Shown here: positions 14,978 through 23,800 of the stretch, in pieces | Layout of the letters: every line of letters starts with the position of its first letter | How positions within the stretch are numbered: the first letter of the stretch is position 1 | DNA from: Thalassocella blandensis | Lineage (GTDB): Bacteria > Pseudomonadota > Gammaproteobacteria > Pseudomonadales > Cellvibrionaceae | Direction of reading: 5' to 3' | NCBI GenBank assembly: GCA_945882995.1 | Contig: CAMCXE010000015.1 | Coordinates: 1-32,501 of the forward strand | Length of the DNA stretch: 32,501 nucleotides | Notes under the pieces: model-generated | The model's input: the letters and a program-made list of their open reading frames with translations, nothing else | Told to the model about the DNA's origin: nothing | Database searches by the model: none | Position numbers and translations under genes: made by a program

Positions 14978-17089
14978 TTACCAGCGGGCCTCTGGATTGT
15001 TGTCGGTGTCGGTTGTAGTTTGGGGCTGCTGACGACGTTGTTGGTATTGGTATTTAAATTTGTTACGCATCAGGCCGCTGGGGTCATCGGGCACACGATT
15101 TAACCATTGTTGCAATTTTTGCTGCTCTTCTGTTTGGGGTTGCTTTTCACCATCCACTGCGGCTTGCGCCGTTTTCGTTTCGGCGGCTTGATCATCTTTG
15201 GCAGGTTCGCCGGCTTGTTCGGCCTGGCCGTCGGTTTTGTCTTGTTTGGCGGCATCTTGCTCGGCTTGGGCTTTAGCCGCTGCTTCGCGCTTAGCGTCCG
15301 ACTGGGCCTGCTGTTCGGCGGTTTGCGGGTTTTGGCTGGCGCTGTCCTCGTCTTTCGATTGAGCGTGTGGGTCTGTACCATCCTGTTTGGAGTTGTTCTG
15401 CGCCTTGTCGTCAGCTGGCTTGTTTTGATCCTGTGTTGCTGGGTCTTGTGATTCGCCGGACTTGTCCGACTTGTCGTCAGATGGTTTGCCCTCACTGTCT
15501 TGCTGCTCGCCAGACTGATCAGAACCCTGTTGCGATTGATCACCCTCTGATTTTTGCTGCCCATCTTTGGGGTGGTCTTTATTGTCTTTGGAATCAGACT
15601 TTTGTTGTTGTTTTTGTTTGGCGGCCAAAGCTTTGAGCTGTTCGGCTATTTTTTTATTGTTGGCGGCATCGGCCAATTGCGGGTTTTTGGCCAAAGCTTG
15701 GTCGTACGCTTTTATAGCGTCACCGTAGCGTCCCGCTTGGGTGAAGGCATTCCCCGCGTTGTACAGATTGTCCGCATCGCCGAGCTGTTTATAACTTTGC
15801 GCGGCGGCGGCGTAATCCTGACTTTTGAACTGCGCCGCTGCCCGCCAGTTGGGGTTGTCGAAGGTATCTGCGGCGGTTTTTGCGTCACCTTTTTGCAATA
15901 GATGCGCGCCCTGTTGATCATGGGTTTGCCAAAGATCACGCCACACGCTGGTAAGTGCGGAGGGTTTGGCCGCTGGTGCTGGCGCAGTTGTGGGGCTAGT
16001 GGGTGGCATGGCGGCAGCCGGTGCAGTGGGTGGAACGGCTTGCGGCTGGGCTTGGGCTAGATCGGGTTGCGCGAGTGGAATGAGCACACAAAGACACAGC
16101 AGCCAGCCGCGCCTAAATAACAGCAGCGTAAGCGGCAGCAGTGCCAATACTAAGTATTGCCCAGCTTCAAACCACTGGTCGAATTGGCGATTGGTGGCCT
16201 GTTGCTGCTGGTCCTTGTGGTTGAAAATTCGGTTGAGCGTGGTGATGTCGGCGTCGGTATTTTGGGCTGGGACGTAATAACCTTGGTGGTCGCTGGCAAA
16301 TTGACGCAGTTCGCTTTCATTAATTTTGGCCACTAAAGTGTTGCCTTTGTCTTTAAAAAAACCGCCTTGTGGCAGTGGGATCGGCCCGCCTTCTTTGGTG
16401 CCCATTCCCCACAAGGTGATGCGGTCTTGGGTTTTGCTTAGTTGCTCGTGCAAATTCGCAAAGGCGCTGGAGTCTATGCCGTCGGTCAAAAACAGAATGT
16501 CGCCTTTGTTGGCGCCGGCGGCGCGCAGCAGTTTGGCGGCTTCCTTAAGTGCCATTTCTGGGTTGCTGCCCACCGAGGGTAAGGTGGTGGGGCCGAGACT
16601 GGGCAGCAAATTGATAATGGTTTCCACGTCTTCCGTTAAGGGCGCGACCACATAGGCTTCCCCCGAGTAAGCAACCAGCGCGGTTTGGCCGTCTTTACGG
16701 ATTTTCAGCAAGTCGATAATTTTGAGCCTAGAGCGCTCTAACCGACTGGGCTTAACGTCCTCAGCCAACATTGAGGGGGAGAGGTCCCAGCAAATTACCA
16801 CGGCCGCTGTATTGCGCTCCACGGGTTGAGGGATTTGCTGCCACACGGGGCCGGCCAAAGCGAGTATGGCTAGTGTTAAAGGAATGCCCAGCCAACCGGT
16901 AAGGTTGCGTGTGCTGTAGACCTGCTTGGCGTCTAGCAAAAAAGGTAGCAGCTGTGGTGCGATGATGCTGGTCCACTGGTCCCCTTGGCGCTGCACACGC
17001 GAGAGAGCATAAATGACTAAGGCGCTGACGGGCAGGCCAAGCAGCCACCAAGGGCGCAGAAAGTGAAAGGCTTGTAACAAATCAGTCAT
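14978..17089 (-). CDS. batB: BatB-BatC fusion: VWA domain plus TPRs and a charged low-complexity tail
   Basis: The 703-residue protein has two N-terminal transmembrane segments, then a VWA domain with MIDAS motif DLSPS (102-106) and LTDG (201-204), then a hydrophobic membrane segment (about 324-360). A TPR region follows (about 395-485; SYKQLGDADNLYNAGNAF and KAYDQALAKNP). The next 200 residues are very rich in Gln, Lys, Asp, Ser and Ala. The conserved end LQQWLNRVPDDPSGLMRNKF matches BatB/BatC C-termini. MIDAS residues suggest metal-dependent binding of a partner, probably controlled by the MoxR ATPase. The ATG at 17089 is chosen because VWA-Bat similarity starts there; an in-frame start at 17191 would overlap batA. 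It lies 17 bp after batA. Confidence 0.86.
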   Translation of the reverse strand: MTDLLQAFHFLRPWWLLGLPVSALVIYALSRVQRQGDQWTSIIAPQLLPFLLDAKQVYSTRNLTGWLGIPLTLAILALAGPVWQQIPQPVERNTAAVVICWDLSPSMLAEDVKPSRLERSRLKIIDLLKIRKDGQTALVAYSGEAYVVAPLTEDVETIINLLPSLGPTTLPSVGSNPEMALKEAAKLLRAAGANKGDILFLTDGIDSSAFANLHEQLSKTQDRITLWGMGTKEGGPIPLPQGGFFKDKGNTLVAKINESELRQFASDHQGYYVPAQNTDADITTLNRIFNHKDQQQQATNRQFDQWFEAGQYLVLALLPLTLLLFRRGWLLCLCVLIPLAQPDLAQAQPQAVPPTAPAAAMPPTSPTTAPAPAAKPSALTSVWRDLWQTHDQQGAHLLQKGDAKTAADTFDNPNWRAAAQFKSQDYAAAAQSYKQLGDADNLYNAGNAFTQAGRYGDAIKAYDQALAKNPQLADAANNKKIAEQLKALAAKQKQQQKSDSKDNKDHPKDGQQKSEGDQSQQGSDQSGEQQDSEGKPSDDKSDKSGESQDPATQDQNKPADDKAQNNSKQDGTDPHAQSKDEDSASQNPQTAEQQAQSDAKREAAAKAQAEQDAAKQDKTDGQAEQAGEPAKDDQAAETKTAQAAVDGEKQPQTEEQQKLQQWLNRVPDDPSGLMRNKFKYQYQQRRQQPQTTTDTDNNPEARW

Positions 17090-17106
17090 GGCTAGAGAGA
17101 ATCCGC

Positions 17107-18111
17107 TTATCGCACTGAAACTAAACGCCAACTGGGTAGGCGCATGGCCGCCAGTAGCAAACTTAACAGGAAGGCCGCGCCTAATGGCCAATAAAACAGC
17201 ACCTCAGTGGGCCTGAATACCGCCGCGTTTTGCTCAATGGGTTCGAGCTTGTCTAGTTCAGCGTAAATTTTTGCCAACTCCTCTGGGTCGTGGGCACGAA
17301 AATACCGGCCGCCGGTGGTGTCGGCAATGTATTTGAGGGTGTCTTCGTCTAAATCCGCCGAGGGATTGACCTTGCGCTCCATGCCGAAAAAACTGCGGTC
17401 GATCATTTCGTTGGCGCCGAGGCCTATGGTGTAAATTTTGACTCCAGCTTGTTTAGCGAGGTCGGCGGCTTGCTTAGGTTGAACCTCGCCGGCGGTATTG
17501 GCCCCATCTGTGAGCAAAATGACCACACGGCTGCTTTCTGGGCGATCGCGCAACCGTTTTATACATAGGCCCAAGGCATCGCCAATGGCGGTAGCTTGGC
17601 CAGCGAAACGCAATTGCGCCTCTTGTAAAAATCGATTCACCGTTATTCTGTCGAAGCTAAGCGGTGACTGTAGGTACGCATTGGTACCAAATAGCACAAG
17701 GCCTAGGCGGTCGCTTTCGCGGCGGGTTACAAACTCCCCCACCACATTTTTGATTACCTCAATGCGCGAGAGGGTGGAGCCACCCACTGGCATGTCTTCG
17801 ATGCTCATGCTGTCTGATATGTCTACGGCTAACAGCAGGTCGCGACCGCTGACCGGCAAACCTATGGGTTCGCCAACCCATTGAGGGCGCGCAGCCGCCA
17901 CCACTAGGCATATCCACATGAGCAGGGCTAACAGACGCGGCAAGAGACGTTGACGGCTAGCGGCTAAATCCGGTGTTTGTAATGCTGTGGCCCGGGCAAA
18001 AAACGGCACTAGCAATGCGGGTTGTTGATCCGCCACTTTGGGCAATAACCAGTAGGCCAAAAAGGGCAGGGGCAGGGCACATAACAGCCATGGCCAACTA
18101 AGCTGCAACAT
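17107..18111 (-). CDS. batA: BatA-like VWA-domain membrane protein
   Basis: The 334-residue protein has two N-terminal transmembrane helices (about 5-25 and 58-76), a periplasm-facing or cytosolic VWA domain and a C-terminal helix (about 308-325). The MIDAS is complete: DISDS (97-101), the threonine of GQATAIGDAL (171-180) and LTDG (200-203). RPQWVGEP before the VWA domain is the usual BatA signature. BatA and BatB form the VWA pair of the MoxR/Bat system, first linked to aerotolerance in Bacteroides; the molecular task is unresolved. Its start overlaps the end of the DUF4381 gene by 14 bp. Confidence 0.92.
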   Translation of the reverse strand: MLQLSWPWLLCALPLPFLAYWLLPKVADQQPALLVPFFARATALQTPDLAASRQRLLPRLLALLMWICLVVAAARPQWVGEPIGLPVSGRDLLLAVDISDSMSIEDMPVGGSTLSRIEVIKNVVGEFVTRRESDRLGLVLFGTNAYLQSPLSFDRITVNRFLQEAQLRFAGQATAIGDALGLCIKRLRDRPESSRVVILLTDGANTAGEVQPKQAADLAKQAGVKIYTIGLGANEMIDRSFFGMERKVNPSADLDEDTLKYIADTTGGRYFRAHDPEELAKIYAELDKLEPIEQNAAVFRPTEVLFYWPLGAAFLLSLLLAAMRLPSWRLVSVR

Positions 18112-18730
18112 AGGGAACCTCCTGTGTCATCGGCTCAAGTGGCGCCGCTTCAATGGCCAGCGGCTGGTGGTGCTGGATCCAAAACGCACAAAAACTCACC
18201 AAGGCCTCAGCGTCTAATTTGGCGTTGCGCTGGTAAAGCGCTTTGACTAATTGCGCACACAAGTCCTCCTTGTAGGGGTAGTTTGGTGAACTATCGCATA
18301 AAAAGGACTTCCAAACGGCACCATGGGCTGCCGCCACACCTTTGTCTTTATAGAAAGGCGCAGCAAGTGCGGTACGTTTTAGAATTTCGTTAAGCTGGCG
18401 AGCTAGGCTTTGGGCGGCCAGCTGGTCGGGTTTAACCCGCTTAATCAGCCGCAGCCCCGCACGCCGGTAGGCACCACGCCTATAGCGCAGGTAAAGCCAG
18501 GTGATAGCGCTAATCAGTAAAATAAGGCTAAGCCCCGCCAGTAGCCACCAGCCGGGCGCTAGAGGCCACCACTCTATGGGCGGAGGTGTGTGTATGTCTT
18601 TTAGGCCGGCCATGAGCGCATTCATGGCGGCGGCTGGATCTTGATTCGGGGCATCGGTGACCAGCGGTGATGGCATCAACTGGGATTGCAGTTGCTGTGC
18701 GGCATCTTGCGCGCTCTTGGCGTCAGCCAT
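18098..18730 (-). CDS. DUF4381 membrane protein of the MoxR/Bat operon
   Basis: The 210-residue protein has a hydrophilic N-terminus containing the family signature LKDIHTPPPIEWWPLAPGWW, followed by a single transmembrane helix (LLAGLSLILLISAITWLYL) and an arginine-rich cytosolic helical domain. DUF4381 proteins occur almost only between DUF58 and BatA genes and are assumed to be inner-membrane parts of the same complex. The ATG at 18730 has GGAGG seven bases upstream (inside the end of the DUF58 gene) and is preferred to the TTG at 18736. The gene overlaps the DUF58 gene by 8 bp and batA by 14 bp, so translation is coupled. Confidence 0.88.
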   Translation of the reverse strand: MADAKSAQDAAQQLQSQLMPSPLVTDAPNQDPAAAMNALMAGLKDIHTPPPIEWWPLAPGWWLLAGLSLILLISAITWLYLRYRRGAYRRAGLRLIKRVKPDQLAAQSLARQLNEILKRTALAAPFYKDKGVAAAHGAVWKSFLCDSSPNYPYKEDLCAQLVKALYQRNAKLDAEALVSFCAFWIQHHQPLAIEAAPLEPMTQEVPYVAA

Positions 18731-19679
18731 GGGCAACCTCCATTTGCAGGTTCGATTGATGGGCTTTGGCGTGAAAAAGACTTTGCAGGAGTGGTTCCAC
18801 GCTGGCGCTAACCGGCGCCTGGGCGCAGACCATTCGATTGTTAACGCACATGTGATTGAGATACTGCTGGTGTTGACTAAAGCTGTGCTGATAACCCTTT
18901 TGTAAGGCTTGGGTGTCCAAGGTCATTTGTTGCTTACCATTGCTGATGCGCAACCAGGCTCGCTTGGGCAATTGCGCTTCAAGCGGGTCATACACCTGTA
19001 ACGCCACTAGGTCGCTGCGTTTCGCCATTAAGCTCAGGGGCTCTGCGCAGGCGTCGTCCAAGTCGTGGAAGTCGGAAATTAAAAATACTTGGCTGCCAGG
19101 CCGCACGACGCGGTTAAGTTGCTGCAGCACGGCGTCGAGTTTCAAGCCGTCATTGGCCGGCATGGGTTGGGTGAGCTTGCTGTTGCAGCTCGACAGGGCG
19201 TTAAAAAAACGCAGCAAGCCGGGTTTGCCCCGAGCCGCGCGCAAATCTTCTTGTTCATGATCGCCCACAACTAAACCGCCAATGCGGTCGCCATTTTTAT
19301 GAGCGGCCCATGCAATCACCGCAGCGAGTTGTGCCGCATAAACGGATTTCATCATGTGCCGGCTGCCGAAAAACATCGGCGAACGCTGATCCACTAATAC
19401 CAATACGGGGCGCTCACGTTCTTCTTGGAACAGCTTGGTGTAGGGGCTTTGGGTGCGCGCCGTAACACGCCAGTCAATGGTGCGAATGTCGTCGCCGGGT
19501 TGATAAGGCCGCACCTCGGCAAACTCCATTCCTCTACCGCGAAACCGCGTGCGACTTTGCCCGCCCATAATGGCCTGACTGGGGCGCTGTTTATGCAGGT
19601 TTAAATGCTGTGCGGGGCCGCGCAGCAGCAGTAGGTCCTCTACGCTGAGATAGACACCCGAAATGCCGGAAGCTGCCAT
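18723..19679 (-). CDS. DUF58 domain protein (VWA-like, MoxR partner)
   Basis: The 318-residue protein contains the DUF58 signature GRGMEFAEVRPYQPGDDIRTIDW (key residues RGxEF...RxYxxGDDxRxIDW, about residues 49-71), followed by the VWA-like fold with LVLVDQRSPM, where a degenerate MIDAS Asp is retained, and VFLISDFHDLDD. DUF58 proteins pair with MoxR AAA+ ATPases in a chaperone-like system. No transmembrane helix is evident, unlike the longer DUF58 branch. The ATG at 19679 lies 2 bp after the MoxR stop. A longer frame opens further upstream inside the moxR gene but has no family similarity. Confidence 0.9.
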   Translation of the reverse strand: MAASGISGVYLSVEDLLLLRGPAQHLNLHKQRPSQAIMGGQSRTRFRGRGMEFAEVRPYQPGDDIRTIDWRVTARTQSPYTKLFQEERERPVLVLVDQRSPMFFGSRHMMKSVYAAQLAAVIAWAAHKNGDRIGGLVVGDHEQEDLRAARGKPGLLRFFNALSSCNSKLTQPMPANDGLKLDAVLQQLNRVVRPGSQVFLISDFHDLDDACAEPLSLMAKRSDLVALQVYDPLEAQLPKRAWLRISNGKQQMTLDTQALQKGYQHSFSQHQQYLNHMCVNNRMVCAQAPVSASVEPLLQSLFHAKAHQSNLQMEVAHG

Positions 19680-19681
19680 GG

Positions 19682-20647
19682 TTAGATCACCGGTACCAAT
19701 TGCAACAATTGGCTGATAATGCCGTCGGCGGTTTGGCCTTTGGCCTCCGCTTCGAAGCTGAGCAACAGGCGATGGCGGTAGACGTCGTAAACCACGGCTT
19801 GCACATCTTCTGGGCTGACGAAATCTTTGCCGGCCAACCAAGCATAAGCGCGAGCGCAGCGGTCCAGCCCCATAGTGGCCCGGGGGCTAACGCCAAAGGC
19901 AATGGCGCGCGCTAGTTCTTGGCTGTAGCGACCTGGGTTGCGGGTGGCGGCGGTGAGCTGCACGATGTATTCCTCCACCGACTCGGACATGTGAATATTC
20001 AGTGCGTCTTGGCGTGCTTCGAAAATCACGGATTGGGGCATTTTGGCTGGCTTTTCTTTCGTACTGCCGGCATTTTTGGCTTCAAGGCGGGTGAGCTGGA
20101 GGATTTGTTTTTCCGCAGCGGTGCTGGGGTAATCCACTTTGACGTGCATCAGGAAGCGATCCAGTTGCGCTTCGGGCAAAGGGTAGGTGCCTTCCTGTTC
20201 AATTGGGTTTTGGGTGGCCATCACTAAAAATAATTCAGGCAATTTATAGGTGGATTTACCCACGCTGATTTGGCGTTCCGCCATGGCTTCCAGTAATGCC
20301 GACTGCACCTTGGCCGGTGCGCGGTTAATTTCGTCAGCCAGCACCAAGTTGTGAAAAATGGGGCCGCGCTGGAATTCAAAACTGGCGGTTTCTGGGCGAT
20401 AGATGTCGGTGCCGGTAACGTCCGAGGGCAGTAAGTCGGGGGTGAATTGAATGCGGTGGAAATCACCGTCTATGCCTTCGGACAAGGTTTTAATGGCCTT
20501 GGTTTTGGCTAAACCGGGGGCGCCTTCAACTAGTAGGTGGCCATCGGCGATGAGGGCAATGAGGATGCGCTCAACGAGTTGTGGTTGCCCGAGAATTTGA
20601 CGCTCAAGCCAGGATTTAAGGTTTTGCATCTGCATAAGGCTGGACAT
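19682..20647 (-). CDS. moxR: MoxR-family AAA+ ATPase
   Basis: The 321-residue ATPase shows Walker A GAPGLAKTK (42-50), the MoxR-type variant in which Ala precedes Lys, Walker B LVLADEINRAP (101-111) and sensor 1 MATQNPIEQEGTYPLPEAQLDRF with Asn147 and the arginine-finger segment. MoxR ATPases act with VWA-domain proteins to remodel or metallate client proteins; here the partners are the DUF58 and Bat proteins downstream. It is the first gene of the six-gene minus-strand operon. An ATG at 20647 is used; ATGs at 20635 and 20629 are possible alternatives. The 223-bp divergent region to gdhB should contain the operon promoter. Confidence 0.94.
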   Translation of the reverse strand: MSSLMQMQNLKSWLERQILGQPQLVERILIALIADGHLLVEGAPGLAKTKAIKTLSEGIDGDFHRIQFTPDLLPSDVTGTDIYRPETASFEFQRGPIFHNLVLADEINRAPAKVQSALLEAMAERQISVGKSTYKLPELFLVMATQNPIEQEGTYPLPEAQLDRFLMHVKVDYPSTAAEKQILQLTRLEAKNAGSTKEKPAKMPQSVIFEARQDALNIHMSESVEEYIVQLTAATRNPGRYSQELARAIAFGVSPRATMGLDRCARAYAWLAGKDFVSPEDVQAVVYDVYRHRLLLSFEAEAKGQTADGIISQLLQLVPVI

Positions 20648-20698
20648 AAGGCTGTAGGTTTCCTCAATTAACAGTAATAGAGTGACGGTAACGTTCAG

Positions 20699-20714
20699 GC
20701 AACCGAGCGGTTGC
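20699..20714. promoter_or_regulatory. Short palindrome in the moxR/gdhB divergent region
   Basis: GCAACCGAGCGGTTGC is a 6-bp perfect inverted repeat with a 4-base centre, 52 bp upstream of the moxR start. The 223-bp region must hold promoters for both divergent units, but I could not fix convincing -35/-10 pairs. The palindrome is a candidate operator or leader hairpin of moxR. Confidence 0.3.
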
Positions 20715-20870
20715 GCTAAATTATTCAGCTCCCGCTAGACCGAAGACATGCAGGGAAGTTCCGGTGTGTTGACTATGCTTAAGGCGTATTAACGCGATTT
20801 CGCGGCCTGTGCACGGGTGCCGCAAACTTAGGGGCGTTTTGTCCAAATTCAATAGGTTACGAGGCCAATT

Positions 20871-23800
20871 ATGGGGCAGATCCAGCAGGACAGCAGTGCG
20901 CACCGGTTTGCGGGTGTGATCGCACAGGCACAAACCCAGCTTAAGACCAAACAGCAGTCGCTGTTCGCTATTTTTGCTCGGGAGTTTTTGGCGGACTTTC
21001 CCATAGAAGACTGGGCTACTCGAAGCGACGGAGACTGTGCGAAGGGGCTGCTCGATATCTGGCACCAGCTGCAAATTTTGCCAGCGGATGTTTTGCCGGT
21101 AGATGTTTTGCCTGTGCAAGCACTTAAAATCGGCTGGCTAGCAGGCCCCGGAGGGCAAAATCGCAAGGTGACGCCTCGCTTGTTGTGCGTCCTTTTGCCG
21201 GACAAACCGTTTTTGGTCGAGTCCTTGCGCATGGTGCTCAATCGCAACAAGCTCCCCTCTAACACGCTGACGAGTACAGTGCTGCAGGTGCAACGCGGCA
21301 AGCAGGGCGAGCTGCTGGATCTCAACGCCGCTGCCCAGGCGCCCATGCCCTTTGCGCAAGGCATGAACAAAGAGGCTTTACTCTATGCCGAGTTGGGACT
21401 CTTAGCGCCGCACCAGCAAGCAGCCCTCGATGCTGAGCTGCGTCAAGTGTTCCGCGATGTAGCACTGGTGGTAGAGGATTACGCCGCGCTCTTGACCGCG
21501 ATAGATTGCCTACAGTCGGAGGTGGCATTTGCGCCCATTGAGCAGAAGGCCAAAGCGCAAGAATTTTTACGTTGGTTGAAGGCCGGCCACTTTACCTTCT
21601 TAGGATTTCGATGTTTTAACTGGGCGGGCGGAGGGCGGCATCGCGTGATGCAGGAGGACGATGGCGCGCGCCTTGGGCTGTTTCGAAAATTGCCGACAGG
21701 CCTTGAGGGGCAGTGGTCCACCGGTATGGCGAGGTTTCATGACAGCGACAGCCTCGTTGGCTTCTCTAAATCCTCAACGCGTTCTACCGTTCACCGCCGT
21801 GCCTACCCAGACTACATCGTGGTTAAGCGCTATAACCCCCAAGGGCAAGTGATCGGGGAGGCTCGTATTCTGGGGTTGTTCGCCTACGCCGTGTACACGC
21901 TCAGCCCTTTTGAGGTCCCTTTGCTGCGGCACAAGGTCAACCAAGTGTTGGAACATGCAGGCTTTGACCCCAATGCCCATCATGGCAAAAATTTACGTCG
22001 GGTGATTGAACATTACCCGCGCGACGAATTGTTTCAAGCGTCCACCCCCGAGTTGCAGCAAACGCTTCTAGCGGTTGCGCGTATTAATGAGCGGCGTGTG
22101 GTGAAGTTGATCTTTAGGCGCGACCCATTCAGTCGTTTTGTCACCGTAGTGGCCTATATTCCGCGGGATGTTTACAACACCTATTTGCGATTGGGTATTG
22201 AATCTCTGATCAGTCGGGAGCTGCATTGCGCCGAGCTAGACAGCACCACGTATTTTTCCGAATCCATTTTGGCCCGTGCGCATATGGTGTTCCGATTGAG
22301 CGAGCAAAGTCCTCAGGATATTGACGTTTTAGCCCTAGAACACGCAGTACAAGACCTTGCGCGCAGTTGGCCGGAGGCCCTAGGTGAAGTGATTCAAGAC
22401 ACCTATGGCGAAACTGACGCCCTGGATCATTTAGCGCGTTACGGCAATGCGTTTCCCTTGGCGTATCAGGCAGTTTTTCCACCCGCGCAAGCCGCCGCGG
22501 AAATTGCTTTGCTGGGCCGATTAACCCAGGGTGCCGATATGGCGCTGGACATCATTAGTCAAAGTGCCGAGCCACAAAATTTTACGCTAAAAATATTTCA
22601 TCAAAATTCACTGCTGGAACTGTCGGATGTAGTCCCATTACTTGAATGTTTGGGTATGAAAGTCGTCAGCGAGCACTCCTATTGTTTAACCCCTCAAGCG
22701 CTTGATCGCCAATCAGCGCCCCTCGTCTATTTGCATCACTTTGAATTGCGTGCAGTCACCTGCGTAACGCTAAACCTCGAAGAATTGCGCGATTTATTTA
22801 TTCCGGCATTTCTGGCGCTTTGGCACAAAGAGGTGGAAATTGACGGTTTTAATCGGCTGATTTTGGCTGCTCATTTGCCTTGGCGGGATGTGCTGTTATT
22901 GCGAGTTTATGCGGGTTATCTCAAGCAGACGCTTTTCCCTTATGCCGCTGATGCACTGGCCGACGCTCTGCTAAAACACAGCTCGGCGGCAAAATTGTTG
23001 GTGCAAATGTTTCATGGGCAATTTGCGAGCGCCACTCAAGGTGCAACGCTCACCGCACTACGCATCGAATTTATGCAACGACTGGATGCGATCGACAACT
23101 TAAACGAAGATCGCATTTTGCGTCGTTATGCAGATTTAATTCAGGCCAGTGTGCGCACCAATTTTTACCAACGGGATGGCATCGGCAACCCCAAAAATTA
23201 TGTCTCCATAAAACTCGCACCGCGCAGGCTAGCAGACATTCCCGAGCCGCGCCCATTGTTCGAAATTTACGTTTATTCGCCTCGTGTAGAAGGTGTGCAC
23301 CTACGCACCAGCAAGGTGGCCCGTGGCGGTTTGCGTTGGTCCGACCGGCTGCAAGACTACCGCACCGAAGTGCTCGGTTTGGTAAAAGCACAGCAAGTTA
23401 AAAATGCCGTGATTGTGCCCAGTGGCGCCAAGGGCGGCTTTATCCCTAAGCAGATGCCAAACAATGCCAGCCGCGACCAAATACAGGCGGAAGGCATCGC
23501 CTGCTATCGCATTTTTATTCAAGGCCTGCTCGACTTAACGGATAACTACCAAAACGGCCAGTTAGTCGCACCGAGGCATGTGGTGTGTCTCGACGAGCCA
23601 GACCCCTATTTAGTGGTGGCGGCGGATAAAGGTACGGCAACATTTTCAGATATTGCCAATTCTATTTCCGCCGATTATCACCACTGGTTGGGTGATGCGT
23701 TCGCCAGCGGTGGCTCCTTGGGTTATGACCACAAAAGCATGGGCATTACGGCCAAAGGGGCTTGGGTAGCCGTGGAGCGGCATTTTCGTGAGTTGGGGCG

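Noticed and set aside
15100-15901. Long open frames antisense to and in other frames of the BatB/C tail
   Set aside because: They result from the low-complexity Gln/Lys/Ser coding of the real gene; translations are Arg/Asn-rich or purely hydrophobic with no family signature.
21083-21114. Short tandem duplication (GATGTTTTGCC twice) in gdhB
   Set aside because: It is small and in frame, giving ADVLPVDVLPV in a variable N-terminal region; no sign of function.
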